Shown here: positions 18,246 to 26,667 of the stretch, one piece after another
Layout: each line of letters opens with the position of its first letter
Position numbering within the stretch: position 1 is the stretch's first letter
Origin: Pseudomonadota bacterium
GTDB lineage: Bacteria; Pseudomonadota; Alphaproteobacteria; Rhizobiales; Rhizobiaceae
Length of the DNA: 64,000 nt
Direction: 5' to 3'
NCBI GenBank assembly: GCA_023404095.1
Contig: JAEYDD010000067.1
Coordinates: 310,001 to 374,000 of the forward strand
Position numbers and translations under genes: made by a program
Notes under the pieces: model-generated
What the model was told of the DNA's origin: nothing
What the model saw: only the letters and a program-made list of their open reading frames with translations
Database searches by the model: none

Positions 18246-18257
18246 TATTGGATTTGC

Positions 18258-19778
18258 ATGGTTGAATCTGAAGCGCAGGGGCGCCTGCCCGGCATCGCCC
18301 CGGTATCCGTCGTGGATATCGGGTCGAACTCCATTCGTCTCGTCATTTACGAAGGGATGATCCGGGCGCCTGCCATTCTCTTCAACGAGAAGGTCATGTG
18401 CGGGCTCGGCAAGGGGCTGGCGAAGACCGGTCGTATGGACGATGCGAGCGTGGAACGGGCGCTGGCCGCACTTCATCGTTTCAAGGCACTCTCCCATCAG
18501 GCCCGCGCCAACCGCATGTATGCGCTCGCCACCGCCGCCGCCCGGGAGGCGGAGAACGGTCCGGATTTCATCGCGCGCGCCGAGGAAATTCTCGAGCACA
18601 AGGTCCGGGTTCTGACCGGTGACGAGGAGGCCTATTTTTCCGCGCTCGGCATCATCAGCGGCTTCCATGATCCCGACGGCATCGTCGGCGACCTTGGCGG
18701 CGGCTCGCTGGAGCTGGTGGACGTCGCGGGCGATGCGATCGGCACCGGACTGACGTTGCCGCTGGGCGGCATCCGCCTGTCGGAAGCCTCCGCAGGGTCC
18801 GTCGCCCAGGCGCGCATCATCGCCCGCAAGCATCTCAAGACAGCGGGGCTGCTCAAGCGCGGGCAGGGGCGTACCTTCTATGCCGTCGGCGGCACCTGGC
18901 GCTCGATCGCCAAGCTGCACATGGAAGTGAAAAACTACCCGCTGCACATGATGCAGGGCTACGAGGTCTCCTTCGACGAGGCGATGGACTTCCTCACCTA
19001 CGTCGTCACCAGCAAGGACACGAAGGATCCCGCCTACGCCACCATCTCCAAGAACCGTCGCAACCTTCTTCCCTTCGGCGCCGTGGCCATGCAGGAGGCG
19101 ATCGCGCTGATGCGGCCCGCCAGGGTCTCGTTTTCGTCGCAGGGCGTGCGCGAGGGCTATCTTTACTCGCTGCTGCCGGAACAGGAAAAGCAGCGCGATC
19201 CGCTGCTGGCCGCAGCCGAGGAACTGGCGATCCTGCGTGCCCGTTCGCCCGAGCACGCCCGCGAGCTTGCCGACTGGACCGGCCAGGCCATGCAGCATTT
19301 CGGCATCGAGGAGACGGAGCAGGAGGCGCGATACCGCCAGGCCGCCTGCCTTCTCGCCGACATCAGCTGGCGCGCCCACCCCGACTACCGTGGTCTGCAG
19401 GCGCTCAACATCATCGCGCACGGCACCTTCACCGGCATCACCCATTCCGGCCGGGCCTATATCGCTCTTGCCAACTACTATCGTTTCGAGGGGCTTTACG
19501 ACGACGGCGCCTCCGGTCCGCTGGCTGCGATCGCAACGCCGCGCATGCTGATGCTCGCCAAGCTTTTGGGCGGACTTCTGCGTGTCGTCTACCTCTTCTC
19601 CGCCTCCATGCCCGGCGTGGTACGCAACCTTTCCATCCGCCCGTCGCACACGGAGGATGTCGACCTCAATTTCGTGGTGCCGCAGCAATATGCCAATTTT
19701 GCCGGGGAACGCGTCGAGGGCCGCCTGCAACAGCTGTCCCGGCTGACGGGCAAGCGGATAGCCTTTCGCTTCGAGTAG
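18258..19778 (+). CDS. ppx: Exopolyphosphatase (Ppx/GppA family)
   Basis: Ppx/GppA enzymes remove terminal phosphates from polyphosphate or hydrolyse pppGpp. The 506-residue protein contains the sugar-kinase/actin-like phosphate loop VVDIGSNSIRLVIYE, catalytic-domain elements TAAAREAENGPDFI and LTGDEEAYFSALG, and GDLGGGSLELVDV. The C-terminal HD-like helical region includes LLADISWRAHPDYR. The length is close to the full Ppx (~500 residues) rather than a truncated GppA. It is 12 bases downstream of ppk and co-directional, so probably in one operon with it. Confidence 0.94.
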   Translation: MVESEAQGRLPGIAPVSVVDIGSNSIRLVIYEGMIRAPAILFNEKVMCGLGKGLAKTGRMDDASVERALAALHRFKALSHQARANRMYALATAAAREAENGPDFIARAEEILEHKVRVLTGDEEAYFSALGIISGFHDPDGIVGDLGGGSLELVDVAGDAIGTGLTLPLGGIRLSEASAGSVAQARIIARKHLKTAGLLKRGQGRTFYAVGGTWRSIAKLHMEVKNYPLHMMQGYEVSFDEAMDFLTYVVTSKDTKDPAYATISKNRRNLLPFGAVAMQEAIALMRPARVSFSSQGVREGYLYSLLPEQEKQRDPLLAAAEELAILRARSPEHARELADWTGQAMQHFGIEETEQEARYRQAACLLADISWRAHPDYRGLQALNIIAHGTFTGITHSGRAYIALANYYRFEGLYDDGASGPLAAIATPRMLMLAKLLGGLLRVVYLFSASMPGVVRNLSIRPSHTEDVDLNFVVPQQYANFAGERVEGRLQQLSRLTGKRIAFRFE

Positions 19779-19886
19779 ACCCTTTTGTCTGTTTCAGCGG
19801 CCAGCTGACAGAAAGGCCGACGCGTCGCGAAAAGTATTCCCCTTCATGGTGCGCCGCCGCCGATGAGGCGACGGCGCCAGTTTCTA

Positions 19887-21245
19887 CTATTCCGCCTTGA
19901 GGAAATCACCAACTTCAAGCAGCACGAACTCGTTGTCGTCGGCCTTGTCGAGCGCGCGGCCGGCGGAGAAGGGCAGGTTGTTGTCGTTGCCGACCACGAT
20001 ATGGGTCTCGTCCACCCGGTCGACGTTCTCGATCGTCAGGAACGGCATGTCGTAAAAGCCGTCGCCGCCGCCCTGGCGCTTCTTGTTGTCGGGGTCCGCG
20101 ATCGTGAGGAGGTCGATGTAGCCGATCTTGCGCACGGCCTTGCCGACATTTTCCCCGGTCATCTCGATCTTGTAGATCCGCTTCACCTTGGAAGGAACGG
20201 CGAAGCAGTCCGTCTTCGGATTCTTCGGGTCCGCGCAGGCCTTGTCGGTTGTGCCGGCGCCGTTGTCGCGTTCGATCACCAGTGCGGTCTTGTCGTCCAG
20301 CATGTTGAAGTCGCCGATCGCCTCGCCGCCTTCGGCGAGCGGATAGAGCCAGCTGCGGCCGGTCCAGGCCTTCGTCGCGACGTCGAGCTCGACGATGCGC
20401 AGGGCCGGGCGACCTTCTGCCTTCTCGACGCTTTCGCTATCGCTCCACACCGGGCCCTCGAGAAGCCCGTAGAGCTTGCCGCCGTCCTTCGACATGGCAA
20501 GTCCCTCATAGCCGCCGGAGCGCTTCAGGTTGAACGCCGGCGTCGGCTTCGAGGGATCGGCCTGCAGCGTCAACGTCGGGTTGTCAGGCGACATCACCGG
20601 CTTTCCGTCAACCTCGGTGGCGACGACGTCGGTCAGCTTGCCGTCACGGTCGAACTTCAGGATGTAGGGACCGAACTCCTCGCCGACCCAGAAGCCGTCT
20701 GCCACCGGCTGGATCGATTCGACGTCGAAGTCGGCACCGGTCAGATAACGGGTGGCCGCACCTTCCATGACGATCGGGAAGGGTGCCTTGCGATCCGGAT
20801 CGGACAGGAAAACGGTCCTGACCGGTTCCACCTTGCCGTTGTCCCAGTCGAAGCGGACGTTGTGCAGCATCAGCATCGCGTCGGTGGAGTTGAGCTTGGC
20901 GCCGAAGCCGTTGTCCGACAGCGTCCAGAAGGTGCCGTCCTCCATGGTCTTGATCCCGGAGAACCCCTGCATGGGCTGGCCGTCGAAGGGCAGCGAGAGG
21001 CCGGTGGTTCGCACGCCGTCTTTGCCGCGCACCGTGCCGAGGCCTTCGGCGCGCTTGCGGTCAGCGGTGGTGAACTTGCCCGACGTCTTCAGGTAGTCGG
21101 CGGCATCGCCGGGTGCGGCGATGATCGTGTTGGCCGGAAGGATCGCGTGCGCCTTGAGCGTGGCCGGGAAGGCCTTGTCCTCGGCGGAGGCATGTCCGCA
21201 CATCACGAGGGCTATGGCGGCGGTGGTGAGCAAGAATCTGGTCAT
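19887..21245 (-). CDS. Secreted esterase-like/phytase-family protein
   Basis: A 452-residue exported protein of the family annotated 'esterase-like activity of phytase' (β-propeller-like). It has a signal peptide (MTRFLLTTAAIALVMCGHASA) and repeated propeller-like segments: GFSGIKTMEDGTFWTLSDNGFGAK, GADFDVESIQPVADGFWVGEEFGPYI, YEGLAMSKDGGKLYGLLEGPVW and IVVGNDNNLPFS. Such proteins are predicted extracellular phosphomonoesterases for phytate or similar substrates, but activity is not proven. ATG 21245 was chosen for its signal peptide and the GGGGA ribosome-binding site upstream. A candidate PHO box lies about 50 bases upstream on the same strand, in keeping with a phosphate-scavenging role. 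Confidence 0.85.
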   Translation of the reverse strand: MTRFLLTTAAIALVMCGHASAEDKAFPATLKAHAILPANTIIAAPGDAADYLKTSGKFTTADRKRAEGLGTVRGKDGVRTTGLSLPFDGQPMQGFSGIKTMEDGTFWTLSDNGFGAKLNSTDAMLMLHNVRFDWDNGKVEPVRTVFLSDPDRKAPFPIVMEGAATRYLTGADFDVESIQPVADGFWVGEEFGPYILKFDRDGKLTDVVATEVDGKPVMSPDNPTLTLQADPSKPTPAFNLKRSGGYEGLAMSKDGGKLYGLLEGPVWSDSESVEKAEGRPALRIVELDVATKAWTGRSWLYPLAEGGEAIGDFNMLDDKTALVIERDNGAGTTDKACADPKNPKTDCFAVPSKVKRIYKIEMTGENVGKAVRKIGYIDLLTIADPDNKKRQGGGDGFYDMPFLTIENVDRVDETHIVVGNDNNLPFSAGRALDKADDNEFVLLEVGDFLKAE

Positions 21246-21295
21246 CAAAAATCCCCATGGGTTCGCATTGCGCGACCAGTCGATAGGAACCGGCT

Positions 21296-21313
21296 GTGAC
21301 CGGTGCTTGACAG
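21296..21313 (-). promoter_or_regulatory. Candidate PHO box upstream of the phytase-like gene
   Basis: On the minus strand the sequence reads CTGTCAA, GCAC, CGGTCAC: two 7-base repeats spaced by 4 bases, matching the PhoB half-site CTGTCAT in 6 and 5 of 7 positions. It sits about 51 bases before the gene's ATG. Confidence 0.4.
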
Positions 21314-21396
21314 TTGTTTGAAGGTTTGGTGACCGTCCACGGGCTGGCCTGGCCCTTTGCAGCGATCGATAAGCCATTGCTGCCGCCAGGTGCCAG

Positions 21397-21897
21397 CTAT
21401 CCCGCCGCAGATGCCGCCCAGCGATACTGGCGTTCGGTCTGCACCGCTCCCGGCCGCACCGACCGGATGTGGCGAAGCGCCTGCTCCGGCGACCAGCCGC
21501 GCTCGACGAGGAGCCGCAACGCCGCCATTCCGGCGCGCCCATGCCCGCCATGGCAGTGAACGAGCACGGCGCCACCGTCGTCCAGGATCGCGTGCAGCAC
21601 GGGCGCGATGCCTGTCCATTTCTCAAGGCTTGCAGCACCCGGTCCGCCGAGATCGCGGACGGGCACGTGAAACCATGCGATGGACCGCCCCGACAGCCGC
21701 TCGCCCAGATCCGCGCAGTCGCACGCCTGCATTTCCGCCATGTCCGTCATGGAGACGACAGCGGCAGCGCCCCATTCGGCGATGGCTGCGATGTCGTGGT
21801 CGGCAGTACCGCCGCGTCCGGGAATGTGGCTGATCCCGATCCGTCCGCCGTCAGGCAGCGCAATGGTCGAGATCGTGAAGGGTTCGGCAATGGCCAT
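21397..21897 (-). CDS. Dual-specificity protein phosphatase-like protein
   Basis: A 166-residue cysteine phosphatase. The signature loop C-x5-R is present as HCHGGHGRAG (Cys115, Arg121), with a likely general-acid Asp82 in VPVRDLG. This matches bacterial dual-specificity/tyrosine phosphatases, which remove phosphate from Tyr or Ser/Thr, phosphoinositides or other small substrates. Substrate is unknown. The gene lies between the phytase-like gene and rnd, all on the minus strand, with wide gaps (151 and 177 bases), so co-transcription is not certain. Confidence 0.85.
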   Translation of the reverse strand: MAIAEPFTISTIALPDGGRIGISHIPGRGGTADHDIAAIAEWGAAAVVSMTDMAEMQACDCADLGERLSGRSIAWFHVPVRDLGGPGAASLEKWTGIAPVLHAILDDGGAVLVHCHGGHGRAGMAALRLLVERGWSPEQALRHIRSVRPGAVQTERQYRWAASAAG

Positions 21898-22074
21898 GAT
21901 GCCATTCTACCGCATGTTTCGGCGAAAGCAGCCGGGCTTTTCCGAGATCGGGAAATGTGCAGAACGCGGAAAGAGCGCCCGCCGAATCGGGCAACGCGGC
22001 ATGCGCCGGCGATGCCTTACCTGTCGGAGACCGTCTTCAGTGTTGTGAAGGGCGGTCCGTGCAGGCGGGTCGGG

Positions 22075-23229
22075 TCAGAGCTCGACGGCTTCGATCTTCC
22101 GGTTGACGAATCGCAGCGCCACCTTGCCGCCGATCAGGTCCAGCGCGACGTTGCCGAACAATTCGCGGCGCCAGCCGTGCAGGGCGGCGACGTCGGCATT
22201 TTCGCCATCGATGGCGATCTTTTCCAGATCGTCGCTGTTGGCGATGATCTTGGCGGCGACCCCCTGCTTTTCCGCTACGAGCTTGAGCAGCACCTTCAGC
22301 ATTTCGCTGGCGGCCGCGGCACCCTCCGGCACCTGCGGCTGGCGCGGCAGCTTTGGAAGCTCCGTCTTCGGAATCGCCAGCGCCTCCTTGATGGCCTCCA
22401 GAAGGGCAGCACCGGACTGCGAGCGCTCCCAGCCCTTCGGAATCGTACGGAGACGTCCGAGCGCCTCGGCGTCCGCAGGTTGCTGCTGGGCGATCTCGTA
22501 GATCGTGTCGTCCTTGAGGATGCGCGAGCGGGGCACGTTGCGCGACCGGGCCTCGCGCTCGCGCCATGCGGCGACCTTCTGCAGCACGACCAGCTCCAGC
22601 GGCTTCTTGACCCTGAGCTTCAGCCGCTTCCAGGCATCGTCCGGATGAATGTCATAGGTGCCTGGAGCCTCCAGAACCGCCATCTCCTCGGTGACCCAGA
22701 GCGTGCGGTCTTCCTGCTCCAGCTTGCTCTTGAGGAACTGGTAGACGTCGCGCAGGTGGGTGACGTCGGCAAGGGCGTATTCCAGCTGCTTGTCCGTCAG
22801 CGGTCGCCGACTCCAGTCGGTGAAGCGCGAGGACTTGTCGATCTGCACGCCCTTCGTCTTCTGCACCAGCTGGTCGTAGGAAACGCTGTCGCCGAAGCCG
22901 CAGACCATGGCGGCGACCTGCGTGTCGAAGATCGGATGCGGGATCAGCTTGCCGAGGTTGTAGATGATTTCCAGGTCCTGCCGGGCGGCATGGAAAACCT
23001 TGACCACGCTGGTATCGGCCATCAGCGCAAAGAATGGCGCAAGGTCGATCCCCTTGGCCATCGGATCGACGATCACCGCCGTCTCCGGGCCGGCCATCTG
23101 GATCAGGCAGAGCTCCGGCCAGAACGTCGTCTCGCGGAGAAACTCCGTGTCGATCGTCATGTAGTCGGATTTTGCAAGCAGGGCGCAGGCTTCTGCCAGC
23201 GCAGCGGTGGTCTCGATGATATGCATCAA
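22075..23229 (-). CDS. rnd: Ribonuclease D
   Basis: RNase D trims the 3' ends of tRNA precursors and other small RNAs. The 384-residue protein has the DEDD exonuclease motifs: Exo I as TIDTEFLRE, Exo II near VFHAARQDLEIIYN, and Exo III as Y-x3-D in YALADVTHLRDVY. A HRDC domain follows (AAWREREARSRNVPRSRILKDDTIYEIA) and a second helical part. An in-frame second Met lies right after the first (23226), so the start is ambiguous by one residue. It lies in an isolated position between the phosphatase and the frameshifted multicopper oxidase. Confidence 0.95.
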   Translation of the reverse strand: MMHIIETTAALAEACALLAKSDYMTIDTEFLRETTFWPELCLIQMAGPETAVIVDPMAKGIDLAPFFALMADTSVVKVFHAARQDLEIIYNLGKLIPHPIFDTQVAAMVCGFGDSVSYDQLVQKTKGVQIDKSSRFTDWSRRPLTDKQLEYALADVTHLRDVYQFLKSKLEQEDRTLWVTEEMAVLEAPGTYDIHPDDAWKRLKLRVKKPLELVVLQKVAAWREREARSRNVPRSRILKDDTIYEIAQQQPADAEALGRLRTIPKGWERSQSGAALLEAIKEALAIPKTELPKLPRQPQVPEGAAAASEMLKVLLKLVAEKQGVAAKIIANSDDLEKIAIDGENADVAALHGWRRELFGNVALDLIGGKVALRFVNRKIEAVEL

Positions 23230-23312
23230 ATTTGCTCGAATGCGGCCGGGTTCACGTCAGGATGGTTTAACCGCTCCACCATTTCGCCACAATCGAAAAC
23301 TGACAGCGGGTG

Positions 23313-24739
23313 TCAGCTTATGCGAACATAGCTGCTCATCCCGGCCTTCTGATGTTCGATGATATGGCAATGGAGAAGCCACTCGCCGGGATTGTCGGCG
23401 ACGAATGCAAGGTCGGCGGTCTCGTCAGGTTGCAACAGGATTGTGTCGGTCGGGTGGCCCAGAAGGCGCGGCTGGTTGGAGGCCACCGCACGGAAGCTCA
23501 GGCCGTGCAGGTGGACGGGATGGGCGTGCGGGGTCCGGTTCGCCATGCGGAAGATGTAGCTCCTGCCGAGTTTCAGTTCGGCAAGTGCCGCAATCCGGTC
23601 CGGCGTGTCGCCCGGCCAGGCGACGCGATTGATCGCCCAGAAGGTGTAGCCGAGCGACCCGCAGATGCTGGCGCGCGCGCCGTGCTCTGCAGTCGCGGTG
23701 AAATCGAGCGGAATGATCTCCGCCTTCGGGTCCGCGACCGGAACTTCATTGGCGGGAAGAGGTTTGACGTCGCCGAGCTCGCCCTTCCGGCTGGCGCCGG
23801 TGGCACGCAGCGAGGCGACCGTCCAGGGCGTGCTGCCACGCACGTTGACGAGGCTGACGGTTTCACCTTCGCTGTCCGGCATGCGTACCACCAGTTCCAT
23901 GCGCTGGCCGGGGCCCACGTCGAAGAGCTCGAGCGGGAAGGGGGCTTCCAGCGGGTTGCCGTCGAGTGCGACCACCTTTGCCGCGCCGCCCTCCAGTCCC
24001 AGCCGGTAGATGCGGGTGACGTCCGTGGCGGCGATGCGAAGACGCACGAGCCCGCCCGCCGGCGCGTCGTAGACCGGCTCCCTGCGCCAGTTGGTGGTGC
24101 GCACCGTGCCGTAGGTGCCGCTTCTGGCGGCGTCGCGGGGCTTGAATTGTTCGATGAACTGTCCGTCGCCGCCGAGCCTCCAGTCGCGGAGGTTCAAAAC
24201 GATCTCGGCGTCGAACGCTGGATCGCGCGGATTTTCCACGACGATGACGCCGGTCATTCCGCGTCCCATCTGCTCCAGCGTGTTGCAGTGCGGATGGTAC
24301 CAGAAGGTGCCGGCATCGGGCGGGTGAAGCGATAGTCGAAGGTGTCGCCGGGATAGACGTAGGGCTGCGTCATTTCCGGGACGCCGTCCATCGCATTTGC
24401 GATGCGAAGACCGTGCCAGTGAACGGTGGTCGGCTCCTTCAGCCGGTTGACGAGACGGGCGGCAAACGCCTCGCCTTTGCGCATCCGCAAGACCGGCGGC
24501 AGGCCGTCGCCCGTCTCGCCCACTTCGCCCAGCCGGTAGGACATTGTCCGTTGGGTGATATGTTGTCCGTCGATCGGCGCGTTGCCGTCATGGGCCACGA
24601 GATCGACCGGGCTGCCGGCAGCGGCGCGGCGTGCGAGCGGCAGGACCATGCCTGCCCCGAACGCGCCCGCGGCCAGGGCTGAACCTTTGAGGAGGGTGCG
24701 GCGGTCGATCGGCATGGCTGCTCCGGAGGTGCAATTCAT
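23313..24739 (-). pseudogene. Tat-exported multicopper oxidase, frameshifted
   Basis: This locus encodes a multicopper oxidase (laccase/CueO-like), which couples oxidation of substrates such as Cu(I) or phenols to O2 reduction in the periplasm. The 5' part (24739 to ~24254) has a twin-arginine signal (DRRTLLKG) and the first copper motif HWHG. The 3' part (23313 to ~24269) continues from CNTLEQMGRGMTG and has HPVHLHG and the terminal HCHIIEHQKAGM. The second copper motif WYHPHC is read only in the second frame. One base is missing in a G-run at about 24321-24325, where one extra G restores a 475-residue reading frame. It could be a true inactivating mutation or a sequencing error in a homopolymer. 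Start ATG 24739 follows AAGGAGGACC. Confidence 0.8.
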
Positions 24740-24805
24740 GGTCCTCCTTAAACCTGAATTTTCCGCTCATCAATCCGGGTCCCGAAGGAACCGCACGGCG
24801 ACAAA

Positions 24806-26044
24806 TCAGCGCTCCTCGCCGTTGCGGCTGTCCCCTGCAAGCTTGTTGAAGAAGGCGGAGGTGCGCAGCAGGTTGCGGAAGCGTCCGCGCCGCTGCTCAG
24901 CGGGCACACCCGGCCGTGCGGTCATACGCACAACGGTATAGCCCATGAAGATCACCATAACGACGGCGGTGTAGGTGAAGAGCGAGCCCGGACCGAACAT
25001 GTCGAGCAGCATCGAGGCGAAGAGCGGGCCGATGATCGCGCCGATCGACCAGAAGAACAGCATGCCCGCCGACACCAGCGCGTGCTCTCCCTCGCCGGCG
25101 TGGTCGTTGGCGTGCGCCGAACACAACGAATAGAGCGGCATGGCGAAGGCCCCGAAGACGAAGATGCCGGCCATGTTCAGCCACTCGTCGCTGCCGGCAT
25201 AGATGGCGAGGAAGAGGGCGGCGGCCGTCGCGCCGAAGGTGGCGAAGAGGATGATGACGCGGCGGTCCAGCTTGTCCGAATAAAGGCCGAGCGGATACTG
25301 CAGCACGACGCCGCCGATGATGCCCGCGCTCATGAAGCTCGCGATCGCCGTCACCGACATTCCGATCTCCTGGCCGTAGATCGGCCCGAGCGAGCGGAAG
25401 GCCGCGTTAGTCAGTCCGACGACGATGCAGCCGATCGTCGCCAGCGGAGAGATGTTCCATAGCTTCTTGACGTCGAAGCGGATTGCTTCAGGCGCAATCG
25501 GGCTCGAGCGGTCGGCAAGCGAGATCGGTACGAGCGAGAGTGTCAGCGCCATGGAGATGATGGCGAAGAGCTGGAAGCCGCCGATGCCGACGCCCGGAAT
25601 GAGGTACTGCGCCGCCGTCACCGAGCCGAGATCCACGAGGCGATAGACCGACAGCGTGCGCGCGCGGTTGGCATTGGTGACGCTGGCGTTCAGCCAGCTT
25701 TCCACCGTGGCGAACAGGCTGGCAAAGCATAGACCCGACAGCAGCCGCATGAAGAACCAGAACGTCGGGTCGATGACCAGCAGCATCGAGATCGACGAGG
25801 CCGATGCGATCGCCGCCATGGCCGAGAAGGTGCGGATGTGGCCGATCGCCCGCAGGATGCGGGTGACGTAGATGCAGCCGACGGCAAATCCGATGTTGTA
25901 GCCGGCCCCCACAAGGCCGATCAGCGAAGTGGAAAAGCCTTCGTGCGAGGCGCGCAGCGAAATGAAGGTTCCCTGCAGGCCGTTGCCGCCGATCAGGATG
26001 CCGGCGGTGATGAGAAGGGGGACGAGGAGACGGATCTGGCTCAT
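24806..26044 (-). CDS. MFS transporter
   Basis: A 412-residue Major Facilitator Superfamily protein with about 12 membrane helices. N-terminal LLVPLLITAGILIGGNGLQGTF is helix 1, followed by the loop SLRASHEGFSTSLIGLVG with MFS-like spacing to RILRAIGHIRTF. The second half contains YPLGLYSDKLDRRVIIL, the typical cytoplasmic MFS A-like loop (G-x-x-S/D-D-x-x-x-R-R). Short hydrophobic stretches such as GILLGLNSA are absent, so no specific subfamily can be named. It could export small molecules. ATG 26044 precedes the first helix; its ribosome-binding site is weak. No adjacent regulator is visible. Confidence 0.85.
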   Translation of the reverse strand: MSQIRLLVPLLITAGILIGGNGLQGTFISLRASHEGFSTSLIGLVGAGYNIGFAVGCIYVTRILRAIGHIRTFSAMAAIASASSISMLLVIDPTFWFFMRLLSGLCFASLFATVESWLNASVTNANRARTLSVYRLVDLGSVTAAQYLIPGVGIGGFQLFAIISMALTLSLVPISLADRSSPIAPEAIRFDVKKLWNISPLATIGCIVVGLTNAAFRSLGPIYGQEIGMSVTAIASFMSAGIIGGVVLQYPLGLYSDKLDRRVIILFATFGATAAALFLAIYAGSDEWLNMAGIFVFGAFAMPLYSLCSAHANDHAGEGEHALVSAGMLFFWSIGAIIGPLFASMLLDMFGPGSLFTYTAVVMVIFMGYTVVRMTARPGVPAEQRRGRFRNLLRTSAFFNKLAGDSRNGEER

Positions 26045-26236
26045 GGGGCCGCCACAGGAGGGAATCGCAATGCGCTTTGCGGCGCAGGCGATTACTACAG
26101 GCGGATGCAACCGTATGACAGGCCGGAAGTGAAATCGGGGAGGAATTTTGGAGTGCAGCCGACCGATCGGGCCTGAAATCAACCGATCGATCGGCTGCTA
26201 AGGGAGGGGACGGCCGTGTGTGGTCCTCGCGCCGGA

Positions 26237-26332
26237 TTATCGGCGGTTCATGTCGAAGACGACCCAGCGGAAAAAGAAATATACGGCGACCGAAATGATG
26301 ATCAGCGGCGTCAGCATGGGGAGTTCAAGCAT
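26237..26332 (-). CDS. 31-residue single-pass membrane peptide
   Basis: A short open frame encoding 31 residues: Met-Leu-Glu-Leu-Pro, then a hydrophobic helix (LTPLIIISVAVYFFFRW) and a short basic C-terminus ending MNRR. It starts at ATG 26332, nine bases after an AAGGGC site, and ends TAA at 26237. The pattern (membrane helix with basic tail) is typical of small regulatory membrane peptides. It lies in a 620-base gap between the MFS gene and aspS. I do not recognise a family. Confidence 0.5.
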   Translation of the reverse strand: MLELPMLTPLIIISVAVYFFFRWVVFDMNRR

Positions 26333-26667
26333 ATCATTGCCCTTATTCTTGTTTGAGCTGCATCATGCAGCCACCCGATATTCCACCGCATCGTTTAAAT
26401 TCGGGTGGAGCAACATGGTGAATCAAAAGGCAAAGCGGCGTTGCCCTGCCGTTGCCGTGTTTGCCGATCAAAGGTACCTGTCAGCGCGCCGGACAGGCTT
26501 CACCGAAATGGAGAATGCCGCCGCAAGGCGCGGAGCATCGCCCGTACGCGCGCGCGGCCATGCCCAAGCCTTGACAAATCGGGCCGGCCGTGCGCTTTTC
26601 CGGCCGATTTTCAAGAAGCCCGGCACTGCTTTGCGAGCCGAGCTCAAGCGCATTCCAGGATAGAACA
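26333..26667. other. Intergenic region before aspS
   Basis: Apart from the membrane peptide just left of it, I see no coding sequence in this 335-base stretch. It must hold the aspS promoter and the start signals for the peptide. Longer open frames here lack coding character. Confidence 0.4.
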
